Source: Bacteroidota bacterium (lineage in GTDB: Bacteria > Bacteroidota > Ignavibacteria > Ignavibacteriales > Ignavibacteriaceae). From it: DNA of 64,000 bases. Of the stretch, positions 25,190 through 34,478 are shown one piece after another. The stretch's first letter is position 1, and each line of letters begins with the position of its first letter. The position numbers were made by a program, and so were the translations under genes. The notes below the pieces were generated by a model, which was not told where the DNA came from, did no database searches, and saw only the letters and a program-made list of their open reading frames with translations. Where the stretch lies: positions 1 to 64,000 of the forward strand of contig JAKAGV010000006.1 of assembly GCA_021815405.1 (NCBI GenBank), read 5' to 3'.

Positions 25190-27018
25190 TTTTCTGCTAT
25201 CTTATTTAAGAGTTCGCTAATGTCAAGGATCATAACTACGGTACCATCTCCCATTATTGTTGAGCCTGCAATACCGGTAATATTTCCAAGATAACTTCCT
25301 AAAGATTTTATAACTACTTCCTTCTGACCGCAAAGCTCATCTACTTTTATTCCAAATCTTTTTTCCGCAAGTCCGACAACAACAACATACTGCCATGCAC
25401 TTCTCTCCTTGCCATTGTTATTACCGTAAAGTACATTATCAATTCCAACCAATGGAATGACGTTGTCTCTTCTCCTTATGGCTTCGTGATTGTTGATCTT
25501 GCTAATGTCTTTCACGTTCACTCGAAGTGCTTCTATTACTGAGTTCAATGGTATGACGACAGTTTCTGAATTTACTTTTACAATCATTCCCTGAATTATT
25601 GCAAGTGTTAACGGCAGCTTGATTATGAATTTTGTTCCTTTTCCAACCACAGATTCAATACTGATTATGCCGCGAAGTTTGGCTACATTTGTTTTAACAA
25701 CATCCAAACCAACTCCTCTGCCGGAAACATTTGTTACCTTTTCTGCAGTTGAAAAACCTGGCAGAAATATTAGATTATATGCCTCGGTTTTAGAAAGCTC
25801 TTTAGCACGCTCACGAGTTATCAAACCTTTGGAAATAGCCTTTTCTTTTATGAATTCAGTATCTATTCCTTTTCCGTCATCTTCAATTGTAATTACAATC
25901 TGGTTGCCTTCCTGTTCTGCCGACAGTATTACCATACCAGAAGGATTTTTCCCTTCCTGTTCTCTTTTTTCAGGAAGTTCTATACCATGATCAACTGAAT
26001 TTCTTATAAGATGGACCAGCGGATCATTAATCTCTTCAATTAATGTTTTGTCAAGCTCGGTATCTTCGCCTTTGAGAATAAGATTAACTTCCTTTTTTGT
26101 TTCTCTTGCAAGATCCCTTACCAATCTCGGATAACGATTGAAGACTTTACCAATCTTTACCATTCTCGTCTTCATTACAACAAGCTGGAGCTCGTTAGTC
26201 ATCAGGTCGATTTGCTTTGTTGCGTCGCTAAGATCCCGCGATATCTTTGAGCCTTCATATTCAAGTCCGACTTCCGAATTTACCTGCGCAAGCCGATTAC
26301 GCCCAAGTACAAGTTCTGAAGCTATATTTAAAAGCTCATCAAGTCTTTCTACATCTACTCTTATTGAGTTTTCTGATTTTTTAGCAGAAGCTTGTTTGGT
26401 CTCTTCTTTAATTGCTTTTTGATTTTGTTCCTCTAATTCTTTTAAAGGCTGGCTGCCGGCGTTTGAACTGCTTTTATCTACTATTTCAATTGATGATGAT
26501 TCATTTTCATTTTTATTTTCTACTGATACAGCTTCAACAACTGCTTTAACTTTTACGCTGACATCTTTAGCATCTTCATCTTTGCCGTTAATGCCTTTTT
26601 CAATATTTTCAATAAGCTTGTTTAGCTGCTCTACTGTTTGATCTACTGAAACATTTTCGCTTAACTCAGTCTCGATAGAAACCAGTATTTCTTTTATCTT
26701 ATCATAAGCTGCAAGTATTCCATCCATCAATTCAGTATTCAGAAGGACTTCTCCCTTCCTAAGTTTGTTCAGAATATCTTCGCAGCGATGCGTTACTTTT
26801 GTAAGTTTATCAAGCCCTAAAAATCCTGAAGTTCCTTTAATTGTATGGAACGATCTAAAAACTTCATTTAGAAGTTCCATGTCATCCGGTCTGTTCTCAA
26901 GCTCAATTAAATTTAAATCGAGCTTCTCAAGGATCTCTTTCGTCTCAACTATAAAGCTGTCGACGATCTCCTTCATTTCCGGATCGCTCAACATTGAATA
27001 TGTACTTTCTTCGCTCAT
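25186..27018 (-). CDS. cheA: Chemotaxis histidine kinase CheA
   Basis: This 610-residue kinase couples receptors to CheY and CheB. The Hpt (P1) domain covers about 10-115 with phosphoacceptor His58 in RSFHTIKGTSGFL. Residues about 140-225 are a polar, low-complexity linker with no recognisable P2 CheY-docking domain. P3 dimerisation starts near DVERLDELLNIASELVLGRN. The P4 ATPase has HLIRNSVDHGIE (N box), EDDGKGID and GRGVGLDVVK. The C-terminal P5 CheW-like domain ends near residue 605. No separate cheW lies in the window. Confidence 0.96.
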   Translation of the reverse strand: MSEESTYSMLSDPEMKEIVDSFIVETKEILEKLDLNLIELENRPDDMELLNEVFRSFHTIKGTSGFLGLDKLTKVTHRCEDILNKLRKGEVLLNTELMDGILAAYDKIKEILVSIETELSENVSVDQTVEQLNKLIENIEKGINGKDEDAKDVSVKVKAVVEAVSVENKNENESSSIEIVDKSSSNAGSQPLKELEEQNQKAIKEETKQASAKKSENSIRVDVERLDELLNIASELVLGRNRLAQVNSEVGLEYEGSKISRDLSDATKQIDLMTNELQLVVMKTRMVKIGKVFNRYPRLVRDLARETKKEVNLILKGEDTELDKTLIEEINDPLVHLIRNSVDHGIELPEKREQEGKNPSGMVILSAEQEGNQIVITIEDDGKGIDTEFIKEKAISKGLITRERAKELSKTEAYNLIFLPGFSTAEKVTNVSGRGVGLDVVKTNVAKLRGIISIESVVGKGTKFIIKLPLTLAIIQGMIVKVNSETVVIPLNSVIEALRVNVKDISKINNHEAIRRRDNVIPLVGIDNVLYGNNNGKERSAWQYVVVVGLAEKRFGIKVDELCGQKEVVIKSLGSYLGNITGIAGSTIMGDGTVVMILDISELLNKIAEN

Positions 27019-27020
27019 CT

Positions 27021-27779
27021 TTAAGAGAATAATTTATCTATTTCGTCTTGAGTTGCTTTTGCATTAATACTGTTGATAAGTTCATCCGCAACATCTTGCC
27101 TTTCAGTTGATTTTGTATAAACGGCATCAGGATCAAAAGTAGCTTTTTCGGGTATGTCCAGTTTAACATTATCGACCGAATTAAGTTCGGTTTCATCAAG
27201 GTGTACTATCAATGAGGATAATCTCATCCTAACTGATTCAATTAGATGATTAACTGCTGCAAGCTGCTGCGAGGTAATATCCTGAACCTGAAGTGAAAGT
27301 GTAATCTTATAAACGTCGTTTCTTATCTTTCCGAAGACTTCCTCTATGGCGGGGATAGTTGAAGAAAATACATCAAGCGATTCATATTGTTTAATAAGTT
27401 TATCAGCAGCAGATGAAGATGGGATTAGCTTCTTTATCTCTTCCCATGACTTATTCTTTTCATCTTCCTTAGATTTAATATCGTGAATGTATTTATCCAC
27501 CTTCTCAACGTCCAAAGAAATGGAATCAACAACATCCAGTATTTCAGTCGTAGCTAATTCAGTCTGGCTGGAAACATTATTAATCTGATCCTTAGCTCTC
27601 GGAATTTTATTAGTTGTATCTGAAATAGAAGTGTTTATATCTTCAAGAAGCGGAACAGTCTCCTTCATAAAATCAATTAGGCTCTGGATTATCGGAATAA
27701 GTTTCTGACCATAACGAAAGACTATTTTCAGATCGTTAAGCCTTTCAAACAAATCGCTCATACTTGATATTTGTTTCAT
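27021..27779 (-). CDS. cheZ: CheZ-like CheY-P phosphatase
   Basis: The 252-residue helical protein lies immediately upstream of cheA, 2 bp apart. A long coiled coil carries LQVQDITSQQLAAVNHLIE, the CheZ catalytic motif with Asp167 and Gln171 at the same four-residue spacing as Asp143/Gln147 of enteric CheZ. The extreme C-terminus, ATQDEIDKLFS, resembles the CheY-binding tail of CheZ (and the FliM N-peptide). It should speed CheY-P dephosphorylation. The N-terminal third is divergent. The identification comes from motifs and operon place. Confidence 0.82.
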   Translation of the reverse strand: MKQISSMSDLFERLNDLKIVFRYGQKLIPIIQSLIDFMKETVPLLEDINTSISDTTNKIPRAKDQINNVSSQTELATTEILDVVDSISLDVEKVDKYIHDIKSKEDEKNKSWEEIKKLIPSSSAADKLIKQYESLDVFSSTIPAIEEVFGKIRNDVYKITLSLQVQDITSQQLAAVNHLIESVRMRLSSLIVHLDETELNSVDNVKLDIPEKATFDPDAVYTKSTERQDVADELINSINAKATQDEIDKLFS

Positions 27780-27791
27780 TTTTATCTCGTT

Positions 27792-28166
27792 TTATACGTT
27801 TACTATTTGATCTATTTTTTCTTTAAGAATTTGCGGTGTAAACGGCTTAACAATATAATTATTTACACGAGCATTAAGCGCTTCAATAATATCCTCTTTT
27901 ACGCCGCGGGTTGTAACCATTAAAATCCAAAGTTTCGACAGCTTTTCATCGCCGCGAATTGATTTGACAAGCTCCAGACCGGATACATTAGGCATGTTCC
28001 AATCTGTAATTACAAAGTTGATGGAGTTATCAGCAGAAAGTTTATCCAATGCTTCGCGTCCGTCTCCGGCTTCAACAAAATTATCGTAACTTAGATTCTT
28101 AAGTGAATTAATTACTATTCGTCTCATTGTAACGGAATCATCAACAACTAAAAATTTTAAATTCAT
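27792..28166 (-). CDS. cheY: Chemotaxis response regulator CheY (copy 2)
   Basis: This 124-residue single-domain receiver has Asp9/Asp10, phosphoacceptor Asp55 in ITDWNMPN, a switch Thr in MVTTRG and Lys in YIVKPFTP, all the residues of a working CheY. The DWNMP signature is the one most typical of motor-binding CheY, so this copy is the better candidate for acting on FliM. It lies 12 bp upstream of the cheZ-like gene. Confidence 0.92.
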   Translation of the reverse strand: MNLKFLVVDDSVTMRRIVINSLKNLSYDNFVEAGDGREALDKLSADNSINFVITDWNMPNVSGLELVKSIRGDEKLSKLWILMVTTRGVKEDIIEALNARVNNYIVKPFTPQILKEKIDQIVNV

Positions 28167-28176
28167 GTATAAGTCC

Positions 28177-28542
28177 TTAATTTAAATATTTTGAAACTTC
28201 GTATGCTATTCGTTTAGGATCGAACGGTTTAATAAGATAAGAATTAGCACCGCAATCCATTCCGCGCTGTATTTCTTCGCTTCCCGCAAGAGAAGATAAA
28301 ATGATGATCGGAATATCTCTATAATCTTCATTGTTCCTGATTGCTTTAATTAATTCAAATCCGTCGAGGTTCGGCATATTCAAGTCTGTGATTACAAGGT
28401 TTACCTTTTCTGACGGAAGCTTTTCCAATGCTTCCATTCCATCACATGCCGGAACGATATCGAATCCCTTCATCGTTAAGGCAAATGAAACAAATTTTCT
28501 GATTGACGGCGAATCATCTGCCACCAAAATCACTTTTTTCAT
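28177..28542 (-). CDS. CheY-like response regulator (copy 1)
   Basis: This 121-residue single receiver domain has Asp9/Asp10, phosphoacceptor Asp53 in ITDLNMPN, Ser in ILSSLAG at the switch position and Lys in YLIKPFDP. It differs from the second copy in the DLNMP signature and Ser for Thr, so it may serve as a phosphate sink or act on another target rather than the motor. It lies 10 bp upstream of copy 2 and just after cheR. Confidence 0.9.
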   Translation of the reverse strand: MKKVILVADDSPSIRKFVSFALTMKGFDIVPACDGMEALEKLPSEKVNLVITDLNMPNLDGFELIKAIRNNEDYRDIPIIILSSLAGSEEIQRGMDCGANSYLIKPFDPKRIAYEVSKYLN

Positions 28543-28551
28543 TTTACTTGA

Positions 28552-29451
28552 TCACTCCTTTTTATATCCAATGGTTTTGGGGAAGCTGACAATTGTAAAG
28601 GCTTTCGATATCATATGCAGCGTTTCGGCATATCCTATAAAAAGATAACCGCCCTTATTCAATGAATTATATAAATTAGAAACAACTTTAACTTTAGCTT
28701 TCATATCAAAATAAATTAATACGTTTGCACAAAATATTATGTCGAAGTTAACCATCGACCTCATATCAAAATCTTCGTAAAGATTTAATAACTTGAACGA
28801 CACATTTTTCTTAACCGCGGGATCTATCTCAAAAACATTTCCCTTCTGTTTAAAATATTTTTTAAGATAGTATCCGGGTGTATTCCGGATGGAATATTCT
28901 TTGAACAAACCGCTCTTAGCGGCTTCAATAACCATATTGTTTATGTCGGTACCAATAATTTCAACTTCAAGATCAGGATATTTTGGCTTCAATAAATCGG
29001 CTATTATAATCCCGATAGAATAAGCTTCTTCGCCCGAAGAGGACGCTGCGCTCCATATTCTTATTTTCACTTTGCCGGTTTTACGTTTTGCGGCAACTAA
29101 TTCGGGGATTACCGTTGTTACCAAAGCATCAAGCTGAGGCGGATTTCTAAAGAAAAAAGTTTCATTTATAGTTATCGCTTCATACAAGTATTTCTTCTCA
29201 TCTTCGCGGGTACGGTTGTATTTTAAATAATCGAGATATTCCTCGTAAGATTCCAGGCCGAGATGATTCATGCGCTTTAATAGCCGGCTTTCAAGCAAAT
29301 ATTTCTTATTATCCTGAAAATAAATTCCGCAGCTTGAATAAATTAATTCTCTGAATTTTTCAAAGGACAAATCTGACAGCTTTAAGTCAAATGCAGTTCT
29401 TACCGGAACCGCTTCCGTCTGCGATAGAATAGTATTCGGATATTGAGCCAT
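28552..29451 (-). CDS. cheR: Chemotaxis protein methyltransferase CheR
   Basis: This 299-residue SAM-dependent methyltransferase adds methyl groups to receptor glutamates. The N-terminal helical domain (about 28-100, FEKFRELIYSSCGIYFQDNKKYLLESRL in parts) is followed by TINETFFFRNP. The Rossmann SAM site is IRIWSAASSSGEEAYSIGI, then the IIGTDI acidic loop and NFDIIFCANVLIYFD. The ATG overlaps the stop of the HEAT-repeat gene as TAATG, indicating tight coupling. Confidence 0.96.
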   Translation of the reverse strand: MAQYPNTILSQTEAVPVRTAFDLKLSDLSFEKFRELIYSSCGIYFQDNKKYLLESRLLKRMNHLGLESYEEYLDYLKYNRTREDEKKYLYEAITINETFFFRNPPQLDALVTTVIPELVAAKRKTGKVKIRIWSAASSSGEEAYSIGIIIADLLKPKYPDLEVEIIGTDINNMVIEAAKSGLFKEYSIRNTPGYYLKKYFKQKGNVFEIDPAVKKNVSFKLLNLYEDFDMRSMVNFDIIFCANVLIYFDMKAKVKVVSNLYNSLNKGGYLFIGYAETLHMISKAFTIVSFPKTIGYKKE

Positions 29452-30860
29452 TATTTATTATCTGTTTTCGTTTCTAATTTTACAGCCGATCTCTGCGATA
29501 AAATATATTTCGCTCTTTCGTTCACCATCTCTTCAGCATCATCAGTTAATTTTTTCAATGCCGTATTTGCTTCAATAGAATTGACTTCACTCAATATTTC
29601 CAACAGCTTCAGCCTATTCCATAAATTATCATCTTCAACCATTTTATCAATAAATAACATAGCCGTTCCTTGATCGATTGTAAATAAAAGCTCAACTGCT
29701 AAACGCCTTGCTTCTTCATCTGGGTTATCGAGACACTTTGCAAAAGCATCCGAAAGATTACGTATCTGGATATTCGAAAGCATTTTTACAAATATTTCTC
29801 TGTTCCCTTCTGTAAATTCTTTTACAAGTTCCAACAGACTTCTAATATTTCCGCTCCTGTTATCTACAGTATCCGGAAGCGCCAAAAAAAGTATTTGCGG
29901 ATGCGAAAATATTTTTGGTTTAACTATCTCATCAAGCTCTGCACTAGTGCCGTATACTTTAATGCAAGTCAAGATTGTTTCTTCATCATCAAATGCGGTT
30001 ATTAAGTTTACAGCCGAGTTCATATATTTCTCGTGACCGCAATTTACTGTTTGAAGTAAGGCATTCTTCATTTTTTCGTCATAAGGAATATCAAGGCTGT
30101 ATTTTTCCTTCAGTTTATAAATTGAATTTACAATTGGCCAAACTATAGGTCCAGATGTATTTTCAAGCTCAGAAACTAAAAAGAAAAACGATTCCTCATC
30201 ACCCACAGCGCCAAGGCTCTCAATCATAGAAAATTTTGTAAGCTCGTCTTCCTCGTCATATCTTGATGTAATAAAATTGAGCGCTTTTTTTGTCCCTATT
30301 TTACCAAGAGCTTCAATAATTGTAGGCTTAAACAATTCATTTCGTTCATAGAATTGAAGCAGATTGTCCAGCGATTCTACACAGCTTAAACTGCCAAGTG
30401 CCTCAACACATGCGAGGACTACATTATCATTCTTGCAAGTGTTCATTACTTCTAAAATATGCTGTGATGGTTTTTTATCGCCGATTAATCCGAGGACATC
30501 AATCAGAAATTTTTTATCGTCGTCGTTTCCGCTGTCAATATATTCCAGCATTGCATCTACGGCTCTGCTACCAATCTTAATCAGAATTTCTCCGGCTAAA
30601 TTTCGTGTGGCAATACTTGGTGAAGAAATATATTTTACAAGAAACTTAGGTATCCATGGGTTGGGATTGTAGCTTAGCGTCATATCAACAGCGTTTCGAA
30701 CGCCTTTATCCCGGTCTTCAACAAGCTCACATAACAACTCGGTAGTTTCATCGTCAAGTTCCTCTTCCATAAACGACGCAACTGCTGCGCTCCTTTCGGA
30801 AGGATCCTCAGATTTCAGAAGCTTCTTGGAGTCGATTTCTAAATTTTCAGCCCTAGCCAT
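29451..30860 (-). CDS. HEAT-repeat protein heading the chemotaxis operon
   Basis: The 469-residue cytoplasmic protein is built of about 12 alpha-helical HEAT/PBS-lyase-type repeats. Typical pieces are ERSAAVASFMEEELDDET, DRDKGVRNAVDMTLSYN, ASLGAVGDEE-like turns and a final ANTALKKLTDDAEEMVNERA. No signal peptide, membrane segment or enzyme motif is present. It is the first gene of the che operon and its stop overlaps the cheR start, so it is made with the chemotaxis enzymes. HEAT solenoids bind other proteins. An adaptor or scaffold role for the receptor-kinase array is an inference. Confidence 0.85.
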   Translation of the reverse strand: MARAENLEIDSKKLLKSEDPSERSAAVASFMEEELDDETTELLCELVEDRDKGVRNAVDMTLSYNPNPWIPKFLVKYISSPSIATRNLAGEILIKIGSRAVDAMLEYIDSGNDDDKKFLIDVLGLIGDKKPSQHILEVMNTCKNDNVVLACVEALGSLSCVESLDNLLQFYERNELFKPTIIEALGKIGTKKALNFITSRYDEEDELTKFSMIESLGAVGDEESFFFLVSELENTSGPIVWPIVNSIYKLKEKYSLDIPYDEKMKNALLQTVNCGHEKYMNSAVNLITAFDDEETILTCIKVYGTSAELDEIVKPKIFSHPQILFLALPDTVDNRSGNIRSLLELVKEFTEGNREIFVKMLSNIQIRNLSDAFAKCLDNPDEEARRLAVELLFTIDQGTAMLFIDKMVEDDNLWNRLKLLEILSEVNSIEANTALKKLTDDAEEMVNERAKYILSQRSAVKLETKTDNK

Positions 30861-30917
30861 TGATTAAACCTTGTTAATTTGATTTTTAACTCGTTTACTT
30901 TTCAATTCCGATATTTA

Positions 30918-30944
30918 TTATCGTAATTTTTAAAATTCTATTTA
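30918..30944 (-). promoter_or_regulatory. FliA (sigma-28) type promoter candidate of the chemotaxis operon
   Basis: On the minus strand TAAA-N15-TACGATAA matches the flagellar sigma-28 consensus TAAA-N15-GCCGATAA with an exact 15-bp spacer and 6 of 8 bases in the -10 box. A start point about 7 bp downstream would leave a leader of about 50 nt before the HEAT-repeat gene. Confidence 0.45.
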
Positions 30945-31150
30945 GGAGTTTAAATTATTTCCTTAGATTAAATAGATTAAAATCAATTTAAGTGCCGATG
31001 GGAAAGAATAACATTGCATTAGTTTTTCATCTTTAGATAATTCTTATTTGAATAATATTAACCAGATGAAAAATGTTGGACACCTTAGTCAGGTAAATTG
31101 AAAATAATCCTAAGCTCGTTCTAGAATAAATAAAAGAATAATTTGGTAGT

Positions 31151-31549
31151 TCACTTAGCTGTTAAATACGGGCTGTATTTTTTATCTGTGCCTTTTATAT
31201 GCTCAATTAACCAATCTTTAAGAAATACCAACACCTCATTAGACATAAATAATGAACCCGATGCAAATTGCTCACTGAACTCCACAACTTTTTTTGTTAA
31301 GGCATCATGTTCACTTTTATGCTGCTGGTAGCCGGGAAAATTTTTCTGCCTCATTAATTCCTCTTCGGCAGAGAAATGATACTTAGTATAATTGATTAAT
31401 TCGTTCAGAATCACTCCCAGCTTTTCTTTGCCTTTTCCTTCCTTCATTGCATTATGAAGTTCATTTATTAAATCAACGAGCTTTTTATGCTGATTATCTA
31501 ATCCATTTACTTTTACACTCAGGTCTTCAGACCAATTAATTAACGCCAT
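31151..31549 (-). CDS. Bacteriohemerythrin
   Basis: The 132-residue four-helix protein holds a non-heme diiron oxygen-binding site. All seven expected ligands are visible: His21 (DNQHK), His58 and Glu62 (YHFSAEEE), His77 and His81 (HKSEH), and His117 and Asp122 (WLIEHIKGTD). It is stand-alone, not fused to a receptor, so it is more likely an oxygen store, carrier or scavenger in the cytoplasm. It lies 142 bp downstream of the chemoreceptor gene on the same strand, and an oxygen-related link to the receptor is only suggested by that context. Confidence 0.95.
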   Translation of the reverse strand: MALINWSEDLSVKVNGLDNQHKKLVDLINELHNAMKEGKGKEKLGVILNELINYTKYHFSAEEELMRQKNFPGYQQHKSEHDALTKKVVEFSEQFASGSLFMSNEVLVFLKDWLIEHIKGTDKKYSPYLTAK

Positions 31550-31691
31550 TTTTATTACCTTTATATTAAATAGTTTGAGCTAACATTACTTCTTCAGCTT
31601 GAGCATACTTGAAATTGAGCCGGAACCCGCAGATAAATTTAGACTTTCACTTTAAAGACATATTATTAAAGTTTAAAGTCACTTACCTGTT

Positions 31692-33782
31692 TCAATTATA
31701 ACTTTCCTGGTACTTGACGACTTTACCGTTTCCTTTTGACAAACTTGAATCAACACTTATCTTGAAATGGCTTATTAGTTTTTCCAACTTTTGAGTTAAA
31801 TTGCTCAAGTCCTCAGCAGACCTGGCGATTTGTTGAGAGCCTGCTGCGCTTTGCTGAGTTACACTGCTAATCGATTCAATATTCTTGCTAATTTGTTCTG
31901 CGGAAACTGATTGCTCTTCACTTGCAGCAGCTACTTGTGCAGCTACATCTGTTACCTTCTGCGACTCTTCAATAATTTCTTTCAACACTTCACCTGCTTT
32001 ATCTGCAAGCTCTTTGCCCTTGTCTACTTCTGTCTTTCCTAACTTCATGGAATTAACAGCTTCAATTGTTACTTTCTGAATCTGTTTTATCATATCAGCA
32101 ATTTCCTTTGTAGCTTTAGTTGTACGCTCGGCAAGTTTTCTTACTTCATCAGCTACAACTGCAAAGCCTCTACCCTGCTCGCCTGCACGAGCAGCTTCAA
32201 TAGCTGCATTTAAAGCAAGCAGATTGGTCTGGTCCGCAATATCATCAATTACCTGAATTATTTCACCGATTGCATCACTATTTTTGCCAAGAGTTTCAAC
32301 CGTTTCAGCAGATTTTTTTACAACGTCGGCAATTCGTATCATACCTTTTATAGTATCTTCAACTACACTGCCTCCGCGTTTTGCTTTTTCGCCGGAGCTT
32401 CGAGCAGTGTCTGCTGCAATTGAAGCATTTTTAGTATTATCCATAATAGTCTTTGTCATCTGCTCGATGGACCGAGCTACTTCAGTAGTCTGTTGTGTCT
32501 GTTCACCCGCTCCCGCAGCTAATTCTTCAACACTTGAGGAAATTTCGTTCGAAGCACTTGCAGTTGCAAGTACGGCTTCGTTGACTTTTTGAAGCGCAGC
32601 AGAAAGCGATTCATTTACAATATTTATATTGTTCTTTATCAACTGATGATCGCCTTTGTAATCGCCGGTTACTTTTTCGGTAAAGTTTCCATCAGCCATC
32701 ACTTTCAGTATTTCGGATGACTCATTTATAGGCGCCACAATAGCATCTAATATTGAGTTTATTCCTTCTATCAACTTACCCCATTCGCCTTCAAATTTAG
32801 AAGCATTTCCGCGCACCTTAAGGTTGCCTTCTTCATTTGATTTTATGAGAATGTCAGCTTCTGCAAGCAATTCCTTAATCGTATCTGCTTCCTTGTTAAA
32901 GGAAATTGCAAGTGCATCTTTATCTGAAGCGAGCTCGACTTTATTAATTACTCCAGATGCAATAGATTCGGCTGCACGTATTTTGTCTTTCTGAGCTTTC
33001 TGAAGATCCTTTAGCATTGCTGCCAGCTCACCGACTTCATCTTTTGAGTTGTTGTTTATATCAACCTCATAATTGCCGAGAGCGAATTCTTTCACTATAT
33101 CTTTCAATTTGTTTATCGGTTTGGTAATTGCAGGTGCAAGATAAAAGACACAGAAGAGTAACGTAATCAAACCGAAAATTGCCGTAACAATTGTAAAGAT
33201 CATTGATGCGGTGACAGAGCTCTTTGTTGATCTGTCTAACTCTTCTGCTTTATCATTAAGTTGTTTATGAATATCTTGAAATTTCTTTAGCAGTTTAACG
33301 CCGACTTGCTCTCCGGATGAAGTAGCAATATCTGAAGCCATATCATAAGTATGCGTTGCAGATGCACTTATTATTGCGTCGGCAACAAGGCTTTTGTAAT
33401 CACTCCAGATAGATTTAGCTTCAGTCATTTTTTTCTTCATGCCAGCATCTAAATTGCTTTTTAAAAGCAAATTAATCGTACTGTCGCTTTCAGCCTTCAA
33501 ATGATTGTACTCATTGTAATTATCGTTAAACTTGGATGCAAAAGCAGGCATGGAGAGCTGCATCATTAAAAATTGTGTTCTTTGAAAATTCAGATAAACG
33601 TTGTTAATCTGGTTTTGTGGAGTTAGATATTCTTTGAAGATCTGATCTTTCAAAGTCAGCATTTTATTTAGCTGCATAAATCCAACGAAGGCAATGATAC
33701 AAGAAATTAATGCAAGAAAGGCATAACCACCTTGTATTTTTCTAACAAATTTAATATTTGCAAACCACTTCAACTTCTTCAC
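31692..33782 (-). CDS. Methyl-accepting chemotaxis protein
   Basis: This 696-residue receptor has a membrane segment at about 18-37, a periplasmic four-helix-type sensor domain (about 40-190), and a second membrane segment at about 194-217. HAMP follows from 218, with a second HAMP-like coiled region around 320-385. A long cytoplasmic signalling coil has the hairpin tip [21 protein letters not shown] near residue 514-533. Methylation-type Gln/Glu pairs flank the tip. It lacks a C-terminal NWETF tether for CheR/CheB. It is 35 bp after the TonB-domain gene and probably shares its FliA-type promoter. Confidence 0.95.
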   Translation of the reverse strand: MKKLKWFANIKFVRKIQGGYAFLALISCIIAFVGFMQLNKMLTLKDQIFKEYLTPQNQINNVYLNFQRTQFLMMQLSMPAFASKFNDNYNEYNHLKAESDSTINLLLKSNLDAGMKKKMTEAKSIWSDYKSLVADAIISASATHTYDMASDIATSSGEQVGVKLLKKFQDIHKQLNDKAEELDRSTKSSVTASMIFTIVTAIFGLITLLFCVFYLAPAITKPINKLKDIVKEFALGNYEVDINNNSKDEVGELAAMLKDLQKAQKDKIRAAESIASGVINKVELASDKDALAISFNKEADTIKELLAEADILIKSNEEGNLKVRGNASKFEGEWGKLIEGINSILDAIVAPINESSEILKVMADGNFTEKVTGDYKGDHQLIKNNINIVNESLSAALQKVNEAVLATASASNEISSSVEELAAGAGEQTQQTTEVARSIEQMTKTIMDNTKNASIAADTARSSGEKAKRGGSVVEDTIKGMIRIADVVKKSAETVETLGKNSDAIGEIIQVIDDIADQTNLLALNAAIEAARAGEQGRGFAVVADEVRKLAERTTKATKEIADMIKQIQKVTIEAVNSMKLGKTEVDKGKELADKAGEVLKEIIEESQKVTDVAAQVAAASEEQSVSAEQISKNIESISSVTQQSAAGSQQIARSAEDLSNLTQKLEKLISHFKISVDSSLSKGNGKVVKYQESYN

Positions 33783-33817
33783 CGTAAAATTTATTAATAA
33801 GATATCACCTTAGCATT

Positions 33818-34195
33818 TTAATTTATCTGGAAACTAATGGGAAGCGACAGCTTAACTTTTACCGGTTGCCCATTGTTTTTTCCTGGAGTAAATTTAGTTT
33901 GCTTTACACCTTCAACTGCAGCTTCATCGCAGCCACCTCCAATGCCTTTCAAAACCTTAACATCGTTAACATTGCCTTTTTCATCAATATAGATAAGCAA
34001 ATAAACTTTTCCGGAAATACCAGCTTGTTTAGCAATACTAGGATAAGTAATATGTTTATAAATTGCTGCAAGACCGCCTATCGGTTCCGGCATTACTTGT
34101 GCAAAAGCGAGATATGGATCTGCCTGCGCATTAGTTTTTGGTATAAAAACAAAAAAAATAGAAATAAATAAAAATGTGTAAGTCAATTTTGACAT
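33818..34195 (-). CDS. Secreted TonB C-terminal domain protein
   Basis: The 125-residue product has a signal peptide (about 1-23, ending TNAQA) followed directly by a TonB C-terminal fold. That fold reads EPIGGLAAIYKHITYPSIAKQAGISGKVYLLIYIDEKG (in parts) and ends KLSLPISFQIN. Unlike true TonB it has no inner-membrane anchor or proline-rich spacer, so it should be a free periplasmic protein and cannot transduce proton motive force alone. It is the first gene in front of the chemoreceptor. A role in ligand presentation or envelope interaction is speculative. Confidence 0.82.
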   Translation of the reverse strand: MSKLTYTFLFISIFFVFIPKTNAQADPYLAFAQVMPEPIGGLAAIYKHITYPSIAKQAGISGKVYLLIYIDEKGNVNDVKVLKGIGGGCDEAAVEGVKQTKFTPGKNNGQPVKVKLSLPISFQIN

Positions 34196-34239
34196 TTTAA
34201 TCTCTGCTCCGTAAAAACTTTTTTCTCTGGTTAACTACA

Positions 34240-34266
34240 TTATCGGAACTTAGATGAAATAGTTAA
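34240..34266 (-). promoter_or_regulatory. FliA (sigma-28) type promoter candidate of the TonB-domain/chemoreceptor unit
   Basis: On the minus strand TTAA-N15-TCCGATAA matches the sigma-28 consensus TAAA-N15-GCCGATAA at 3 of 4 and 7 of 8 bases with an exact 15-bp spacer. It lies 45 bp upstream of the TonB-domain gene. Confidence 0.5.
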
Positions 34267-34478
34267 TACCTAAGCATTAATGAAATGATTAAAAAACCAA
34301 TTCTATTTTAATTATTAGCAGTTAAATTAGGTTTACTAAGAAATGAATATTGAAGTTAAAAAGTGTTGAAATTGAAAAAGTAAAATACAAAGCATAGTAG
34401 TTAAAATTCTAAGTTCAATAAATTAACTACATTATAAAATTTATTACTGATTCCCTTCTATCCAGTTTCTTTAAAATA

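Noticed and set aside
30994-31001. Plus-strand GCCGATGG, a FliA-like -10 box
   Set aside because: It points away from any plus-strand gene and has no TAAA at 15 bp upstream.
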